Of a stretch of 40,952 bases of DNA, positions 24,500 through 32,608 are shown piece by piece. Source of the DNA: CAZFPN01 sp044370655 (GTDB taxonomy: Bacteria; Pseudomonadota; Alphaproteobacteria; Rickettsiales; Deianiraeaceae). The stretch lies in contig JBILVD010000002.1 in NCBI GenBank assembly GCA_044370655.1, positions 1-40,952 on the forward strand, written 5' to 3'. The notes beneath the pieces were generated by a model. It saw only the letters and a program-made list of their open reading frames with translations. It was not told the origin of the DNA and did no database searches. Position numbers and translations under genes: made by a program. Numbering within the stretch: the stretch's first letter is position 1; every line of letters begins with the position of its first letter.

Positions 24500-25914
24500 T
24501 ACACGAAGTATTTTTTTGTAAAACAAGCATTACAAAACTCTTCCTCGTCTTTTTGCCCTCTTACTGCTTCTTCAAGCCCTTCAAGAGAAATATAAGCAAG
24601 GCTTGTTGCCCCTATATATTGCCTAATTTCCTCTACTGACTTTTGGTTTGCAATTAAATCCGCTTCGTTTGGAGTGTCAATACCATAAAAACATGGATGT
24701 TTTGTTGGAGGAGAGGAAACTCTAAAATGAACTTCCTTTGCCCCAAATTCAAATAATAAATCCACGATTTTTTTAGATGTAGTTCCTCTTACTATGCTGT
24801 CATCAATTAAAACCACTTTCTTGCCTTCAATTACAAAGCGATTAGGGTTGTGCTTCATTTTTACTTTATTTGCACGAACTTTTTGATTTGGGTCTATGAA
24901 TGTTCTTCCTATGTAGTGGCTTCTTATAATTCCAAATTCAAACGGAATTTTACTTTCAAGGGAATAACCTAAAGCTGAGGGCAAGCCGCTATCTGGCACT
25001 GCAACAACAATGTCTGCATTTGCGGGAGCCTCTTTTGCTAATCTCCTGCCAATCTCTTTGCGAGTATTGTAGACGCTTCTTCCTTCTAGAAAGCTGTCTG
25101 GTCTTGCAAAATAGACATATTCAAAAATGCAAAAACGCTTTTGTTTTTTAGAAAATGGAAAGAGGCTTTCAATACCGTCCTTAGATATGAAGACAAATTC
25201 TCCGTTTTCAACATCTCTCAATAATTTTGCACCTACGATGTCAAGCCCACAAGTCTCGGAAGAAAGCACAACTTCCCCCTCTTCCCCAAGCCCTATTGAA
25301 AGTGGGCGAATTCCAAACTCATCTCTCACTCCACATAAAAAGTCTTTTGTTAAGATAACGAGAGAAAATGCTCCTTTAATTTGAGAAACGGCGTCTATTA
25401 TCTTCTCTTTTAAAGTTGGTTTTTGAGAAAGATGAATTAAGTGCAAAATTAACTCTGTGTCTATCTCTGTTTCTGTTTCTATTTTTGCATCTTCAATTTT
25501 TTTACGCAATTCATCATAATTTGTTAAATTACCATTATGAGCAATGGCAACACAAACTCCATCTACTTCTTTAAAAAAAGGCTGTATCCCTCTATCTTCC
25601 TTACTTCCTGATGTAGAATAACGCACGTGACCTATGGCACTAAATGGAGTTTCTTCCTCGTTGCTTGAAAGGAAGGATATGTCTGTTTCTGTGAAGTTTG
25701 AAAATACGGTTCCTCCGTGTTTTCTTATTCTAAATATACCATTTTTATTTGAAGAAATACCAGAAGATTCTTGCCCTCTATGTTGAAGTGAGTGGAGACC
25801 TAAAAAAACATTTCTAACTGCAAATTTAGAGCCAAATACTCCCATAACTCCGCATTTATCTTTAAAATTTTCTTGTAAATTTGAAGATTGCTGTAACATT
25901 TTTTTAATCATCAT
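24499..25914 (-). CDS. purF: Amidophosphoribosyltransferase
   Basis: PurF catalyses the first committed step of purine synthesis: PRPP + glutamine to phosphoribosylamine. Cys21 (DKCGVMGVFG) becomes the N-terminal nucleophile after removal of a 20-residue propeptide. LHSLQHRGQESSG and AIAHNGNLTN belong to the glutaminase domain. VVLIDDSIVRGTTSKK is the PRPP loop. Cys residues in RFCIFEY, KHPCFYG and the C-terminal CNAC match the [4Fe-4S]-containing (Bacillus-type) class. At 471 residues it is full length. A stop-start overlap links it to recF. Confidence 0.97.
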   Translation of the reverse strand: MMIKKMLQQSSNLQENFKDKCGVMGVFGSKFAVRNVFLGLHSLQHRGQESSGISSNKNGIFRIRKHGGTVFSNFTETDISFLSSNEEETPFSAIGHVRYSTSGSKEDRGIQPFFKEVDGVCVAIAHNGNLTNYDELRKKIEDAKIETETEIDTELILHLIHLSQKPTLKEKIIDAVSQIKGAFSLVILTKDFLCGVRDEFGIRPLSIGLGEEGEVVLSSETCGLDIVGAKLLRDVENGEFVFISKDGIESLFPFSKKQKRFCIFEYVYFARPDSFLEGRSVYNTRKEIGRRLAKEAPANADIVVAVPDSGLPSALGYSLESKIPFEFGIIRSHYIGRTFIDPNQKVRANKVKMKHNPNRFVIEGKKVVLIDDSIVRGTTSKKIVDLLFEFGAKEVHFRVSSPPTKHPCFYGIDTPNEADLIANQKSVEEIRQYIGATSLAYISLEGLEEAVRGQKDEEEFCNACFTKKYFV

Positions 25915-26120
25915 TTTCGAAAAAAGCTAAAACAATATTTTACAAAAATCAACTTAAAAATTTAAATTTTACATCTCTTTCAAAACTTCCTAAATACCTC
26001 ATTTTTTGTTAGAATTTCCTTTATAAGAGAATAATTTTAGATTTGAATTGTTTTGAAGCTTATTATGACTGATAATTTTTGCTATTGTTTTGAAAAAAAC
26101 TTTAAGGATAAGACTTATAT
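25915..26120. other. Intergenic spacer upstream of purF
   Basis: About 200 bases of A/T-rich DNA between the 3' end of a barrel gene and the purF start. No RNA gene or riboswitch-like structure was recognised, and no convincing promoter. Confidence 0.4.
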
Positions 26121-26690
26121 TTAAAAGAACATCCTGTAAGAAATTTTAATCACTTGGTTTGTTAATTTTTTTGTTATTAAGTTATCATCGTTCTCTGTAT
26201 TTTTTATTAAATATTCTAATGAAGCAGCCGAATTTTGAGAAATTTTGTAAGCAGCTCCAACGCCAGCACCAAAACCAATAAAGGTGAAAGTTTTTTCGAT
26301 TTGTATATTAAACCCAAAACCTTGAGCACTCTCTTGAAATTTCAAAACCTCTAAAGCTAAGCCACCTTTAGCATAAATTGAGAATTTTTCGTTTATTTCA
26401 GTGCCAAAACCAAAATACAAAAAAGATGATAAAAGATTTTTATATTCTACATTAAAAGCAGAGTATTTTGCGAAGTTTGAAGATATTTCACCTCCAGTTA
26501 AAACAAAAAAGTTGTCATTTTTTATTTTTGCCCCAAGCCCAACTGTTAAAGAAGGGCTATTTTTTTTAACATCTGTATTTTTTATTTTCATTGAATTCGT
26601 TCCTCCACTTATGTCAAAAAATCCATCTGCATTAGCTAAATTAAAGGCAAGCACGAACGCCGTTGTAAGCTTTAAAAAAGATTGTTTCAT
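26121..26690 (-). CDS. Outer membrane beta-barrel surface protein, paralogue 2
   Basis: This 189-residue protein has a signal peptide (MKQSFLKLTTAFVLAFNLANA) and a small-barrel pattern ending in YRMFF. It is a shorter paralogue of the gene at 19345: GFFDISGG, PSLTVGLGA, FLYFGFGTEIN and IKISYRMFF all correspond. The promoter and first 36 codons are duplicated almost perfectly upstream (27044-27210). Upstream TTGACA (26738-26743) is present, but the -10 is poor. Similar small barrels are abundant surface antigens in Rickettsiales; that role here is inference. Confidence 0.8.
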   Translation of the reverse strand: MKQSFLKLTTAFVLAFNLANADGFFDISGGTNSMKIKNTDVKKNSPSLTVGLGAKIKNDNFFVLTGGEISSNFAKYSAFNVEYKNLLSSFLYFGFGTEINEKFSIYAKGGLALEVLKFQESAQGFGFNIQIEKTFTFIGFGAGVGAAYKISQNSAASLEYLIKNTENDDNLITKKLTNQVIKISYRMFF

Positions 26691-26743
26691 ATTTAAAAAA
26701 TATTAATTTCTAATTGAATAAATATTACTAATTCAAATGTCAA
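26577..26743 (-). repeat. Direct repeat: promoter and 5' end of barrel paralogue 2
   Basis: This 167-bp segment differs from 27044-27210 at one base (ACG/GCG, Thr to Ala in SGG-T/A-NSMK). It covers the -35 region, leader, signal peptide and first strand. Confidence 0.9.
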
Positions 26744-26902
26744 CTAAATCTTAAAATTTATTGGTATTTTCAACTTTTTCTCTAAAAAGAGTTTTTACCG
26801 TTTTTAGCAAAAATTTAGGATTAATATAAATCCTTTTAGATTTGAGAAATGCTGTAAAAACTTGAAGAAAAATTTTCAAGTGATGTTGAAATATTTAATG
26901 AT

Positions 26903-27157
26903 TTACCTTACCATGCGAGACATTCTTTTAACGAAGTTTGCATTTCCTAATTCTACTTCAAAATGAGGTAAATTATCTTCCGCTGTAGAATGTTTTTTAA
27001 AACTTAAAAATGCCCCATTTCTAATTAAAATTAAAGGATTGTCATTTTTTATTTTCATTGAATTCGCTCCTCCACTTATGTCAAAAAATCCATCTGCATT
27101 AGCTAAATTAAAGGCAAGCACGAACGCCGTTGTAAGCTTTAAAAAAGATTGTTTCAT
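26903..27157 (-). pseudogene. Truncated duplicate of barrel gene joined to an unrelated tail
   Basis: The first 39 residues equal paralogue 2 with one change (signal peptide, GFFDISGGANSMKIKN). After that the sequence jumps to DNPLILIRN and a 40-residue tail ending in ELGNANFVKRMSRMVR. The tail has no barrel pattern and no terminal aromatic residue. The join falls at AAAATAAAAAATGACAA, which in the intact gene occurs at a later KIKNDN; recombination at that short match explains the fusion. The frame is open, so a secreted 84-residue peptide could be made, but the product cannot be a barrel. I do not recognise the tail. Confidence 0.75.
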
Positions 27158-27210
27158 ATTTAAAAAATATTAATTTCTAATTGAATAAATATTACTAATT
27201 CAAATGTCAA
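27044..27210 (-). repeat. Direct repeat: duplicated promoter and 5' end of barrel gene
   Basis: Partner of 26577-26743, 166 of 167 bases identical. Near-perfect identity that includes non-coding DNA implies recent duplication or gene conversion. Confidence 0.9.
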
Positions 27211-27522
27211 GTAGATTTTAAAAATTTATGGTTTAAAATTACCTCCTAAAATTACCTCCTAAAATTGGTAAAATTAGTCTTTAAATATTCTCTTGAATGC
27301 TTAAAAATTTTTCTTTGTCTAATAAGCTTGCTTTTTCAAGATATTATTTTATTTATCATATTGACATTTTCTTTTTGCATTTTTAATGTCATTATCTAAA
27401 ATGCTCATATGTAATTAAGTATAAAATTAAAATCGCTCTTTATCAAGCTTTTATTTTTGAAAAAATTTTACTTGCAAAAACATTAAACTTCAAACATCAT
27501 TAGGTTAATTTTTTATTTTTTT
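27158..27522. other. 365-bp gene-free region upstream of the ABC-F gene
   Basis: It contains the upstream end of the barrel repeat, a 13-bp tandem repeat (AAAATTACCTCCT twice, 27235-27260), and a possible promoter TTGACA (27361-27366), 17 bp, TAATGT (27384-27389). It also has a five-codon reading frame ATGCTCATATGTAATTAA near 27401. The 130-base leader before the ABC-F ATG could be regulatory, but no clear attenuator hairpin was found. Confidence 0.4.
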
Positions 27523-29010
27523 ATGGTTGTTGTTGAAGATGTTTCGGTATCTTTTGGCTCCCGTGTTTTATTTGAAGACGCAAGTTTTACAGTTGGTTAT
27601 GGGGAAAAAATTGGTTTGATAGGTAGAAACGGGACAGGTAAATCCACATTTTTGAAAATGATGCTTGGAAAAATTCAACCTGATAGCGGAAGCATTGAAA
27701 TTCCTAGCTATTATACGATTGGTTACTTAGAGCAACATATTCATTTTACTCATGCAAGCGTTATGGAGGAAGTGGCAAGCGTGCTTCCCCTTGAAAGAGC
27801 TCACGAGGAGTGGAAAGGGCAGATGATACTTGAAGGATTGGGCTTTAATGCGGAGCAACTGGCGGGGGACCCTAACATGCTTTCAGGCGGTTGGCAAATT
27901 AAGGTTAATCTTGCAAAGCTTCTTTTAACAGAACCTTCAATGCTTTTACTAGACGAGCCTACCAACTATCTTGATATTTACTCTATAAGATGGCTAGCAA
28001 AATTCCTAAAAGAGTGGGAGGGAGAGCTTATTCTCATCACTCACGATAGAAGCTTTATGGACAGCATAATCACTCACACTCTCATCATTCATAGAGGAAA
28101 ATTCCGCAAAATGGCAGGAACAACAGGCAGAGTGAAGGAGCAAATTGCAACAGAGGAGGAAATTTATGAGAAGACGAGAGTGAAGGAGGAGGAAAAAAAG
28201 AAAGAAATTGAAGACTGGGTGCGTCGCTTTGGGGCAAAAGCAAGCCTTGCATCACAGGCGAAAGCTAGAATGAAACAAGTGGAAAGAATGGACGTGAAAG
28301 TTAAGCTTGCAGAAATTGCAAACCTAGACTTTGACTTCACTTACAAACCTTACGGCTCTTCAAACGAGATGCTTCAAGTGCGTGGGCTTACTTTTGGGTA
28401 CGACCCCGCAAAACTCCTAATGAAAGACCTATCTTTTAAAGTAGGGCCTGAAGATAAAATCTGTATAATCGGTAAAAATGGGCATGGTAAGTCTACACTT
28501 TTAAAGCTTTTAACAGGGGAGCTAACGCCACTTAAAGGGGAGATTTTTGTGGAAAGCAAAGTGGAATATGGCTACTTTGGGCAGATGAACTTAGATAGGC
28601 TAAATTTGGAGCATACAATTGTTGAAGAGCTTGAAACCGTGGAAGATGGAATTGATATGCAAAAAGTAAGGAGAACAGCCGCTCAAATGCTGTTTTCTGG
28701 CGATGAGGCGTTTAAAAAAATCAAGGTGCTTTCAGGGGGGGAGAGAAGCCGTGTGATGCTTGGTAAAATTCTGCTTACACCCGCTAATTTGCTACTACTG
28801 GATGAGCCAACCAACCACTTTGATATGGAAAGCTCGGAGAGTTTGATGGATGCAATCAAAAACTTCAAGGGGGCGGTGATGATGGTGACGCACAATGAGT
28901 ATTTCTTGCGAGAAATTGCAAACAAGCTAATTGTGTTTGATGGCGGAAAAACCTTTACATTCACAGGCACTTACGACGACTTTTTAAAGCAAATTGGCTG
29001 GCAGGAGTAG
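27523..29010 (+). CDS. ABC-F family ATPase (translation factor type)
   Basis: This 495-residue soluble protein has two ATP-binding cassettes and no membrane domain. Cassette 1: GRNGTGKST near residue 36, signature LSGGWQIK, LLLDEPTNYLD. Cassette 2: GKNGHGKST near 319, LSGGERSR, LLLDEPTNHFD. A charged Lys/Glu-rich linker lies between them (about 205-235). ABC-F proteins act on the ribosome at the E site (EttA, Uup and antibiotic-protection types). The subtype is not settled by motifs. It begins close to cassette 1, with no extra domain. The HNH gene starts 9 bases downstream. Confidence 0.93.
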   Translation: MVVVEDVSVSFGSRVLFEDASFTVGYGEKIGLIGRNGTGKSTFLKMMLGKIQPDSGSIEIPSYYTIGYLEQHIHFTHASVMEEVASVLPLERAHEEWKGQMILEGLGFNAEQLAGDPNMLSGGWQIKVNLAKLLLTEPSMLLLDEPTNYLDIYSIRWLAKFLKEWEGELILITHDRSFMDSIITHTLIIHRGKFRKMAGTTGRVKEQIATEEEIYEKTRVKEEEKKKEIEDWVRRFGAKASLASQAKARMKQVERMDVKVKLAEIANLDFDFTYKPYGSSNEMLQVRGLTFGYDPAKLLMKDLSFKVGPEDKICIIGKNGHGKSTLLKLLTGELTPLKGEIFVESKVEYGYFGQMNLDRLNLEHTIVEELETVEDGIDMQKVRRTAAQMLFSGDEAFKKIKVLSGGERSRVMLGKILLTPANLLLLDEPTNHFDMESSESLMDAIKNFKGAVMMVTHNEYFLREIANKLIVFDGGKTFTFTGTYDDFLKQIGWQE

Positions 29011-29019
29011 TGTTGTAAT

Positions 29020-29655
29020 ATGAAATTTGAGATAATTTTTGAGATAATTCTTCAGGCATTAATTGAGCTTGCAACAAGCAGAACAATTGTTAATATTGGG
29101 GAATTTTGCAATATTTTGAAGAAAAAAAATCTTGTATTTTCTATTTATGGCAATAAAAGAAATGAAAGTAGTATATATTACTATCTTGGAGAAATTTCTG
29201 GCGAATGCATAAAAGAAGAACTTCCAATAATTACAACATTAATTGATTTTAAAGAATTGAAGCCATTTTATAGGTTGAAAGAAGGACAAAGCCTTGAGGA
29301 AGAGAGAGAAAAAGTTTTTAATTTTAAATGGCAAGAGTTTCACTATTCTGATTTGAATGAATTAACACAAATTGACGAAACAAAAAGGGAGGTAGTGCTA
29401 GAATCTAGAATAGCATTTCCTATTAATTTAAAAAGGGAAATCTTACAAAAAGCTAATTTTCAATGTGAAAATAAAAACTGCAAGAATCCATCTTCTTTTT
29501 TAGATAATAAGGGAGAGGTTTTTTTAGAAATACATCACAAAATTCCATACTCACAATGTAAAAATCACTCATTAGAAAATTGTATTGCACTTTGTCCAAA
29601 TTGTCATAAACAAATTCATTTTGGGAATGTTAAAGATGTGGTATTAAATCGTTAA
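29020..29655 (+). CDS. HNH endonuclease-domain protein
   Basis: The C-terminal third of this 211-residue protein is an HNH nuclease with a zinc-binding pair of C-x2-5-C sites: FQCENKNCKN, then FLEIHHKIPYSQC, LENCIALCPNCHKQIHFG. The His-His, Asn and final His are all present. The N-terminal 130 residues are helical then mixed; I do not recognise them. Such stand-alone HNH proteins occur as restriction-like or mobile-element nucleases. It lies 9 bases behind the ABC-F gene on the same strand, more likely a chance insertion than a functional pair. There is no neighbouring methyltransferase. Confidence 0.8.
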   Translation: MKFEIIFEIILQALIELATSRTIVNIGEFCNILKKKNLVFSIYGNKRNESSIYYYLGEISGECIKEELPIITTLIDFKELKPFYRLKEGQSLEEEREKVFNFKWQEFHYSDLNELTQIDETKREVVLESRIAFPINLKREILQKANFQCENKNCKNPSSFLDNKGEVFLEIHHKIPYSQCKNHSLENCIALCPNCHKQIHFGNVKDVVLNR

Positions 29656-29770
29656 ATCAGGATATTGTATATTTGTTTTGTTAGAATTTTGATACTAAAT
29701 TCAGTTTTCATGCATAATCTTGCAAATAGTAAAATTGTGATTTATAAACAATCAATTAATTGCAAAACAA

Positions 29771-30067
29771 ATGGAATTTTATAAAATTGAAGGTGGCAAT
29801 TTGTGGCTTTTTATCAAGGTTAAACCAAACTCCAAAACCTTTAAAATCGTCGTGAATGAAAAGGAGTTAAAAATCCACATCACAGCAATTGCGGAGGATG
29901 GCAAGGCAAACAAAGAGCTTATCTCTAGGCTTTCCTCCCTTTTTAACACACCCAAAACAAGCATTGAAATTGCAAAAGGCTTAACTCTTCCAAACAAAAC
30001 CATCTTAATTAAAAATGTAAAACTCACAAAAGAGCAGGTTTTAGGCCTTCTTGGAGTTATCTTCTAA
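29771..30067 (+). CDS. DUF167/YggU family protein
   Basis: This 98-residue protein has the compact YggU fold signature: LFIKVKPNSKTFKI at the N terminus, then HITAIAEDGKANKELISRL and a Gly-containing loop (IAKGLTLPNKTI). The family is widespread and its function is unknown. It converges with the IMPase-like gene, whose stop is 30 bases away. Confidence 0.85.
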   Translation: MEFYKIEGGNLWLFIKVKPNSKTFKIVVNEKELKIHITAIAEDGKANKELISRLSSLFNTPKTSIEIAKGLTLPNKTILIKNVKLTKEQVLGLLGVIF

Positions 30068-30096
30068 CAATCTTTTACAATTTATTTAATAAAAAT

Positions 30097-30963
30097 CTAG
30101 TTAAATGCTTTTACAATCCCCTCAACCCCCGCAATTAAGTTGACTTCTTTTGTTAGGTCGTCCTCTAAAATCAAGCTTGAAAGGGAGGAGTAGCAAGTTA
30201 GGGAAGAAAGCAGAATTTGCATTGCCGCTGCTTGCCAAATTTTGATGTTTGAGTGAATAACGCCGTCTATATTACCGCTTGCTATGTCAAAACAATCGGA
30301 AACTACGCCATCTCCACGAGAGAATATGTTTTTTATCCTTGCATTTAAAAGCCTTTCGGGAGATAAAAGCCCATTTACCAAGGCAAATGTGTTTGCACTG
30401 GAGGTTAGGGAGGTTTTTCTGTGAAGTGCCTTCATTCTTTTGTTTTCAAGATAGACGATTCCTTTGTGTTCTGCGTATAAAAACTTTTGCACTTTGAAGC
30501 TGTAAAACAAGGAAAAGACATTCTCATATTTATTTTTAGAACCGCTAGGTAAAATACTTTGAAGTAGAAATATAGAACCACACTCTCCAAAACCTCTTGC
30601 AAAGTTGTTTATGCTATCAAGTGGGGAAAAAATAAGACGATATTTTGCTGGAAGTTGGCTTTCAATAACTTTTGTGGAACCTGAGTTTGTAGCAAGTTCT
30701 GGCACATAAACTGAAACATCTTTTTGTAAGTATGTGAAGTCTCTCATAAAGCCCTCAAAAAGACGGCTCTCTGTGGTTATTGCAAACTTTTCTGCAACAA
30801 AATTCTCCGACTGAAGGCTTTTAACCTCAAACAATCCTCTATTAATAAAATTTATCCTCTTTTCAAGGCAAGATATAATAACGCTTGCAACAGGATGGTA
30901 AAAACTGTTCGAATTTTTAAAAGGGTCTGCCTTCATATCATTTAAATTAATTATTTTTTGCAA
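30097..30963 (-). CDS. Inositol monophosphatase-like protein with degenerate active site
   Basis: This 288-residue protein keeps the shape of the IMPase/FBPase superfamily, but the metal-binding motifs are altered. The canonical D-P-x-D-G-T-x-N-F reads SPLDSINNF here, keeping the second Asp and losing the first Asp and Gly-Thr. The C-terminal W-D-x-A-A reads IWQAAA, with Asp replaced by Gln. The normal phosphatase reaction therefore looks impossible. It overlaps the 3' end of ppa by 13 bases if the first ATG is used; the internal ATG (30936) would remove the overlap. The open frame and operon position argue for a retained, perhaps non-catalytic role. Confidence 0.7.
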   Translation of the reverse strand: MQKIINLNDMKADPFKNSNSFYHPVASVIISCLEKRINFINRGLFEVKSLQSENFVAEKFAITTESRLFEGFMRDFTYLQKDVSVYVPELATNSGSTKVIESQLPAKYRLIFSPLDSINNFARGFGECGSIFLLQSILPSGSKNKYENVFSLFYSFKVQKFLYAEHKGIVYLENKRMKALHRKTSLTSSANTFALVNGLLSPERLLNARIKNIFSRGDGVVSDCFDIASGNIDGVIHSNIKIWQAAAMQILLSSLTCYSSLSSLILEDDLTKEVNLIAGVEGIVKAFN

Positions 30964-31466
30964 GAAAGGATAAGATCTCTTGCTTCTTGTGCCGTTTTAA
31001 AGCCTTGAACCTTCACCCACTTGTTTTTTTCTAAGTCTTTATACCTCTCAAAAAAATGCTTGATTTGATTAACCAAAAGTGTTGGTAAATCTTCAATTTC
31101 GTTAACTTTTTCATACTCTTTGCTAACGGAAGAAGCTGGCACTGCGATGATTTTCTCGTCCATTCCGCCTTCATCTTCCATAAGTAAAAGCCCGATAACT
31201 TTGGAAGGAATAACCGCCCCCGCTTGCACTGAAAATGGTGAGATAACTAAAATATCTAAAGGGTCCCCGTCTCCCCCTAGCGTATTTGGAATAAAGCCAT
31301 AATTAGCGGGGTAAAACATGGGAGCTGTAAGAAATCTATCCACAAAAATCGCTCCACTTTCTTTTTCTATCTCATATTTCAAGCCGATTTGATTTTGAGG
31401 AATCTCAACAACCGCATTAACTTCGCTAGGAAACTTGCTTCCAAAAGGGATTTTTGTAATGTCCAT
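30951..31466 (-). CDS. ppa: Inorganic pyrophosphatase (family I)
   Basis: Ppa hydrolyses pyrophosphate from biosynthetic reactions. At 171 residues it is the normal bacterial hexameric size. The signature GDGDPLDILV supplies the catalytic metal-binding Asp residues, and the N-terminal YEIEKESGAIFVDRFL and NYGFIPNTLGG are typical. It is the first gene of a two-gene operon with the IMPase-like gene and is divergent from holA. Confidence 0.97.
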   Translation of the reverse strand: MDITKIPFGSKFPSEVNAVVEIPQNQIGLKYEIEKESGAIFVDRFLTAPMFYPANYGFIPNTLGGDGDPLDILVISPFSVQAGAVIPSKVIGLLLMEDEGGMDEKIIAVPASSVSKEYEKVNEIEDLPTLLVNQIKHFFERYKDLEKNKWVKVQGFKTAQEARDLILSCKK

Positions 31467-31488
31467 ATATTTAATTCTTGATTTTTAT

Positions 31489-31517
31489 CTTATAAGAAAT
31501 TAAATTATGAATATCAA
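31489..31517 (-). promoter_or_regulatory. Putative ppa promoter
   Basis: Minus-strand TTGATA (31512-31517), 17 bp, TATAAG (31489-31494), ending 23 bases before the ATG. A weaker plus-strand set for holA (TTGATT at 31478-31483, 17 bp, TAAATT at 31501-31506) overlaps it, so the two promoters may compete. Confidence 0.5.
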
Positions 31518-31534
31518 TTTTTCAAGTAAAATTA

Positions 31535-32530
31535 ATGAAAATTTTAAAAAATAATATAGAGAGCTTAATTTTGAATGTAAAAACCTCCAAATTTACGGCA
31601 ATTTTGCTATATGGAAGCGATGTTGGGGTTGTGGAAGCGAGGGAGAGGGATATAAAAAAGAAATTTGCGGATTTTGAAAGCATAAAACTTGATTTAAATG
31701 GAGAAAATACCTTGAAAGATGTGCTAAATGAGGTTTTAACACCTTCTTTTTTTGGGTCTCCAAAGTTTATTCAAATTGCGGGAAATGAAGGAAAAATGGG
31801 GGATTTTGACAGCTTTTTAACCGCTTTGAAAGGCTTTGAAGGGTTTGTATTGATTACATTTTATTCAAATTTAGATGCAAAATCAAAAGTGAGAAAAGTG
31901 TGTGAAGTGGTAGAAGAAGTGGGGGTTATTGCTTGCTATGCGGATGAGGATGCCGATGTTATGCAGGTTGTGCAAGGTTTTTTGCGTTTTAATAAATTGA
32001 CAATTGAGAGAGATGTCTTAAGGTGGATTGTGGAAAGCTTCAAGAATAATCGTGCTGTTTTGCTTGCAGAACTTGAGAAATTGGCAATTTTTAAGAGAGA
32101 AGGGAAGGTAACTCTAGCAGAGGCAATGGCTTTGATGCAAGAGGAGGTGGAGGCTAGCATTTTTGAGGCGGTTAATCACTTTTTCTCTCTAAATTTGAGA
32201 GACTTTTTAAAAGAAGTGGAGAAGTTAAAGGAGGATGTTGTGCCGTCCGTCCTTGTTTCTAGCCTTATTAACTATACCTTTAAATTACTGGAAATACTGG
32301 AAGAAAAGGAGATAAACAAAAAAATGATAGATGCAATTTTAACGGAAAAGGGAGTGTTTTTTAAGCAAATTCCTAAAATGAAAAACCATCTTTCTAAGTG
32401 GAATTTAAAGATGTTAAACGGATTTTTAGGGCTTTTGGTGGAGCTTGAAATAGCGGTTAGGAAAGCGCAAAACAACGGATATTCCTTAATAGAAGTGGAG
32501 CTTTTGAAAATAATCAAGAATTTTTCTTAA
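31535..32530 (+). CDS. holA: DNA polymerase III delta subunit
   Basis: HolA is the clamp-loader subunit that opens the beta clamp. This 331-residue protein has the family layout: LLYGSDVGVVEARERDIKK near the N terminus, then FFGSPKFIQIAG, and a helical C-terminal collar (FEAVNHFFSLNLRDFLKEVE). Sequence identity in the family is low, so the assignment rests on these motifs and overall length. It runs 78 bases ahead of the next gene (barrel, 32609). Confidence 0.88.
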   Translation: MKILKNNIESLILNVKTSKFTAILLYGSDVGVVEARERDIKKKFADFESIKLDLNGENTLKDVLNEVLTPSFFGSPKFIQIAGNEGKMGDFDSFLTALKGFEGFVLITFYSNLDAKSKVRKVCEVVEEVGVIACYADEDADVMQVVQGFLRFNKLTIERDVLRWIVESFKNNRAVLLAELEKLAIFKREGKVTLAEAMALMQEEVEASIFEAVNHFFSLNLRDFLKEVEKLKEDVVPSVLVSSLINYTFKLLEILEEKEINKKMIDAILTEKGVFFKQIPKMKNHLSKWNLKMLNGFLGLLVELEIAVRKAQNNGYSLIEVELLKIIKNFS

Positions 32531-32608
32531 ATTTCTTTAAAAATTTTGAAAAAACAACTTGACATTGAAAAAATATCTTTTAGAAAAAGAAAACTTATTT
32601 TTAAAGAT

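Noticed and set aside
27401..27418. Five-codon upstream frame before the ABC-F gene as an attenuator peptide
   Set aside because: Leader peptides are known for some ABC-F resistance genes, but no pair of alternative hairpins was found and the TTGACA upstream has a poor -10.
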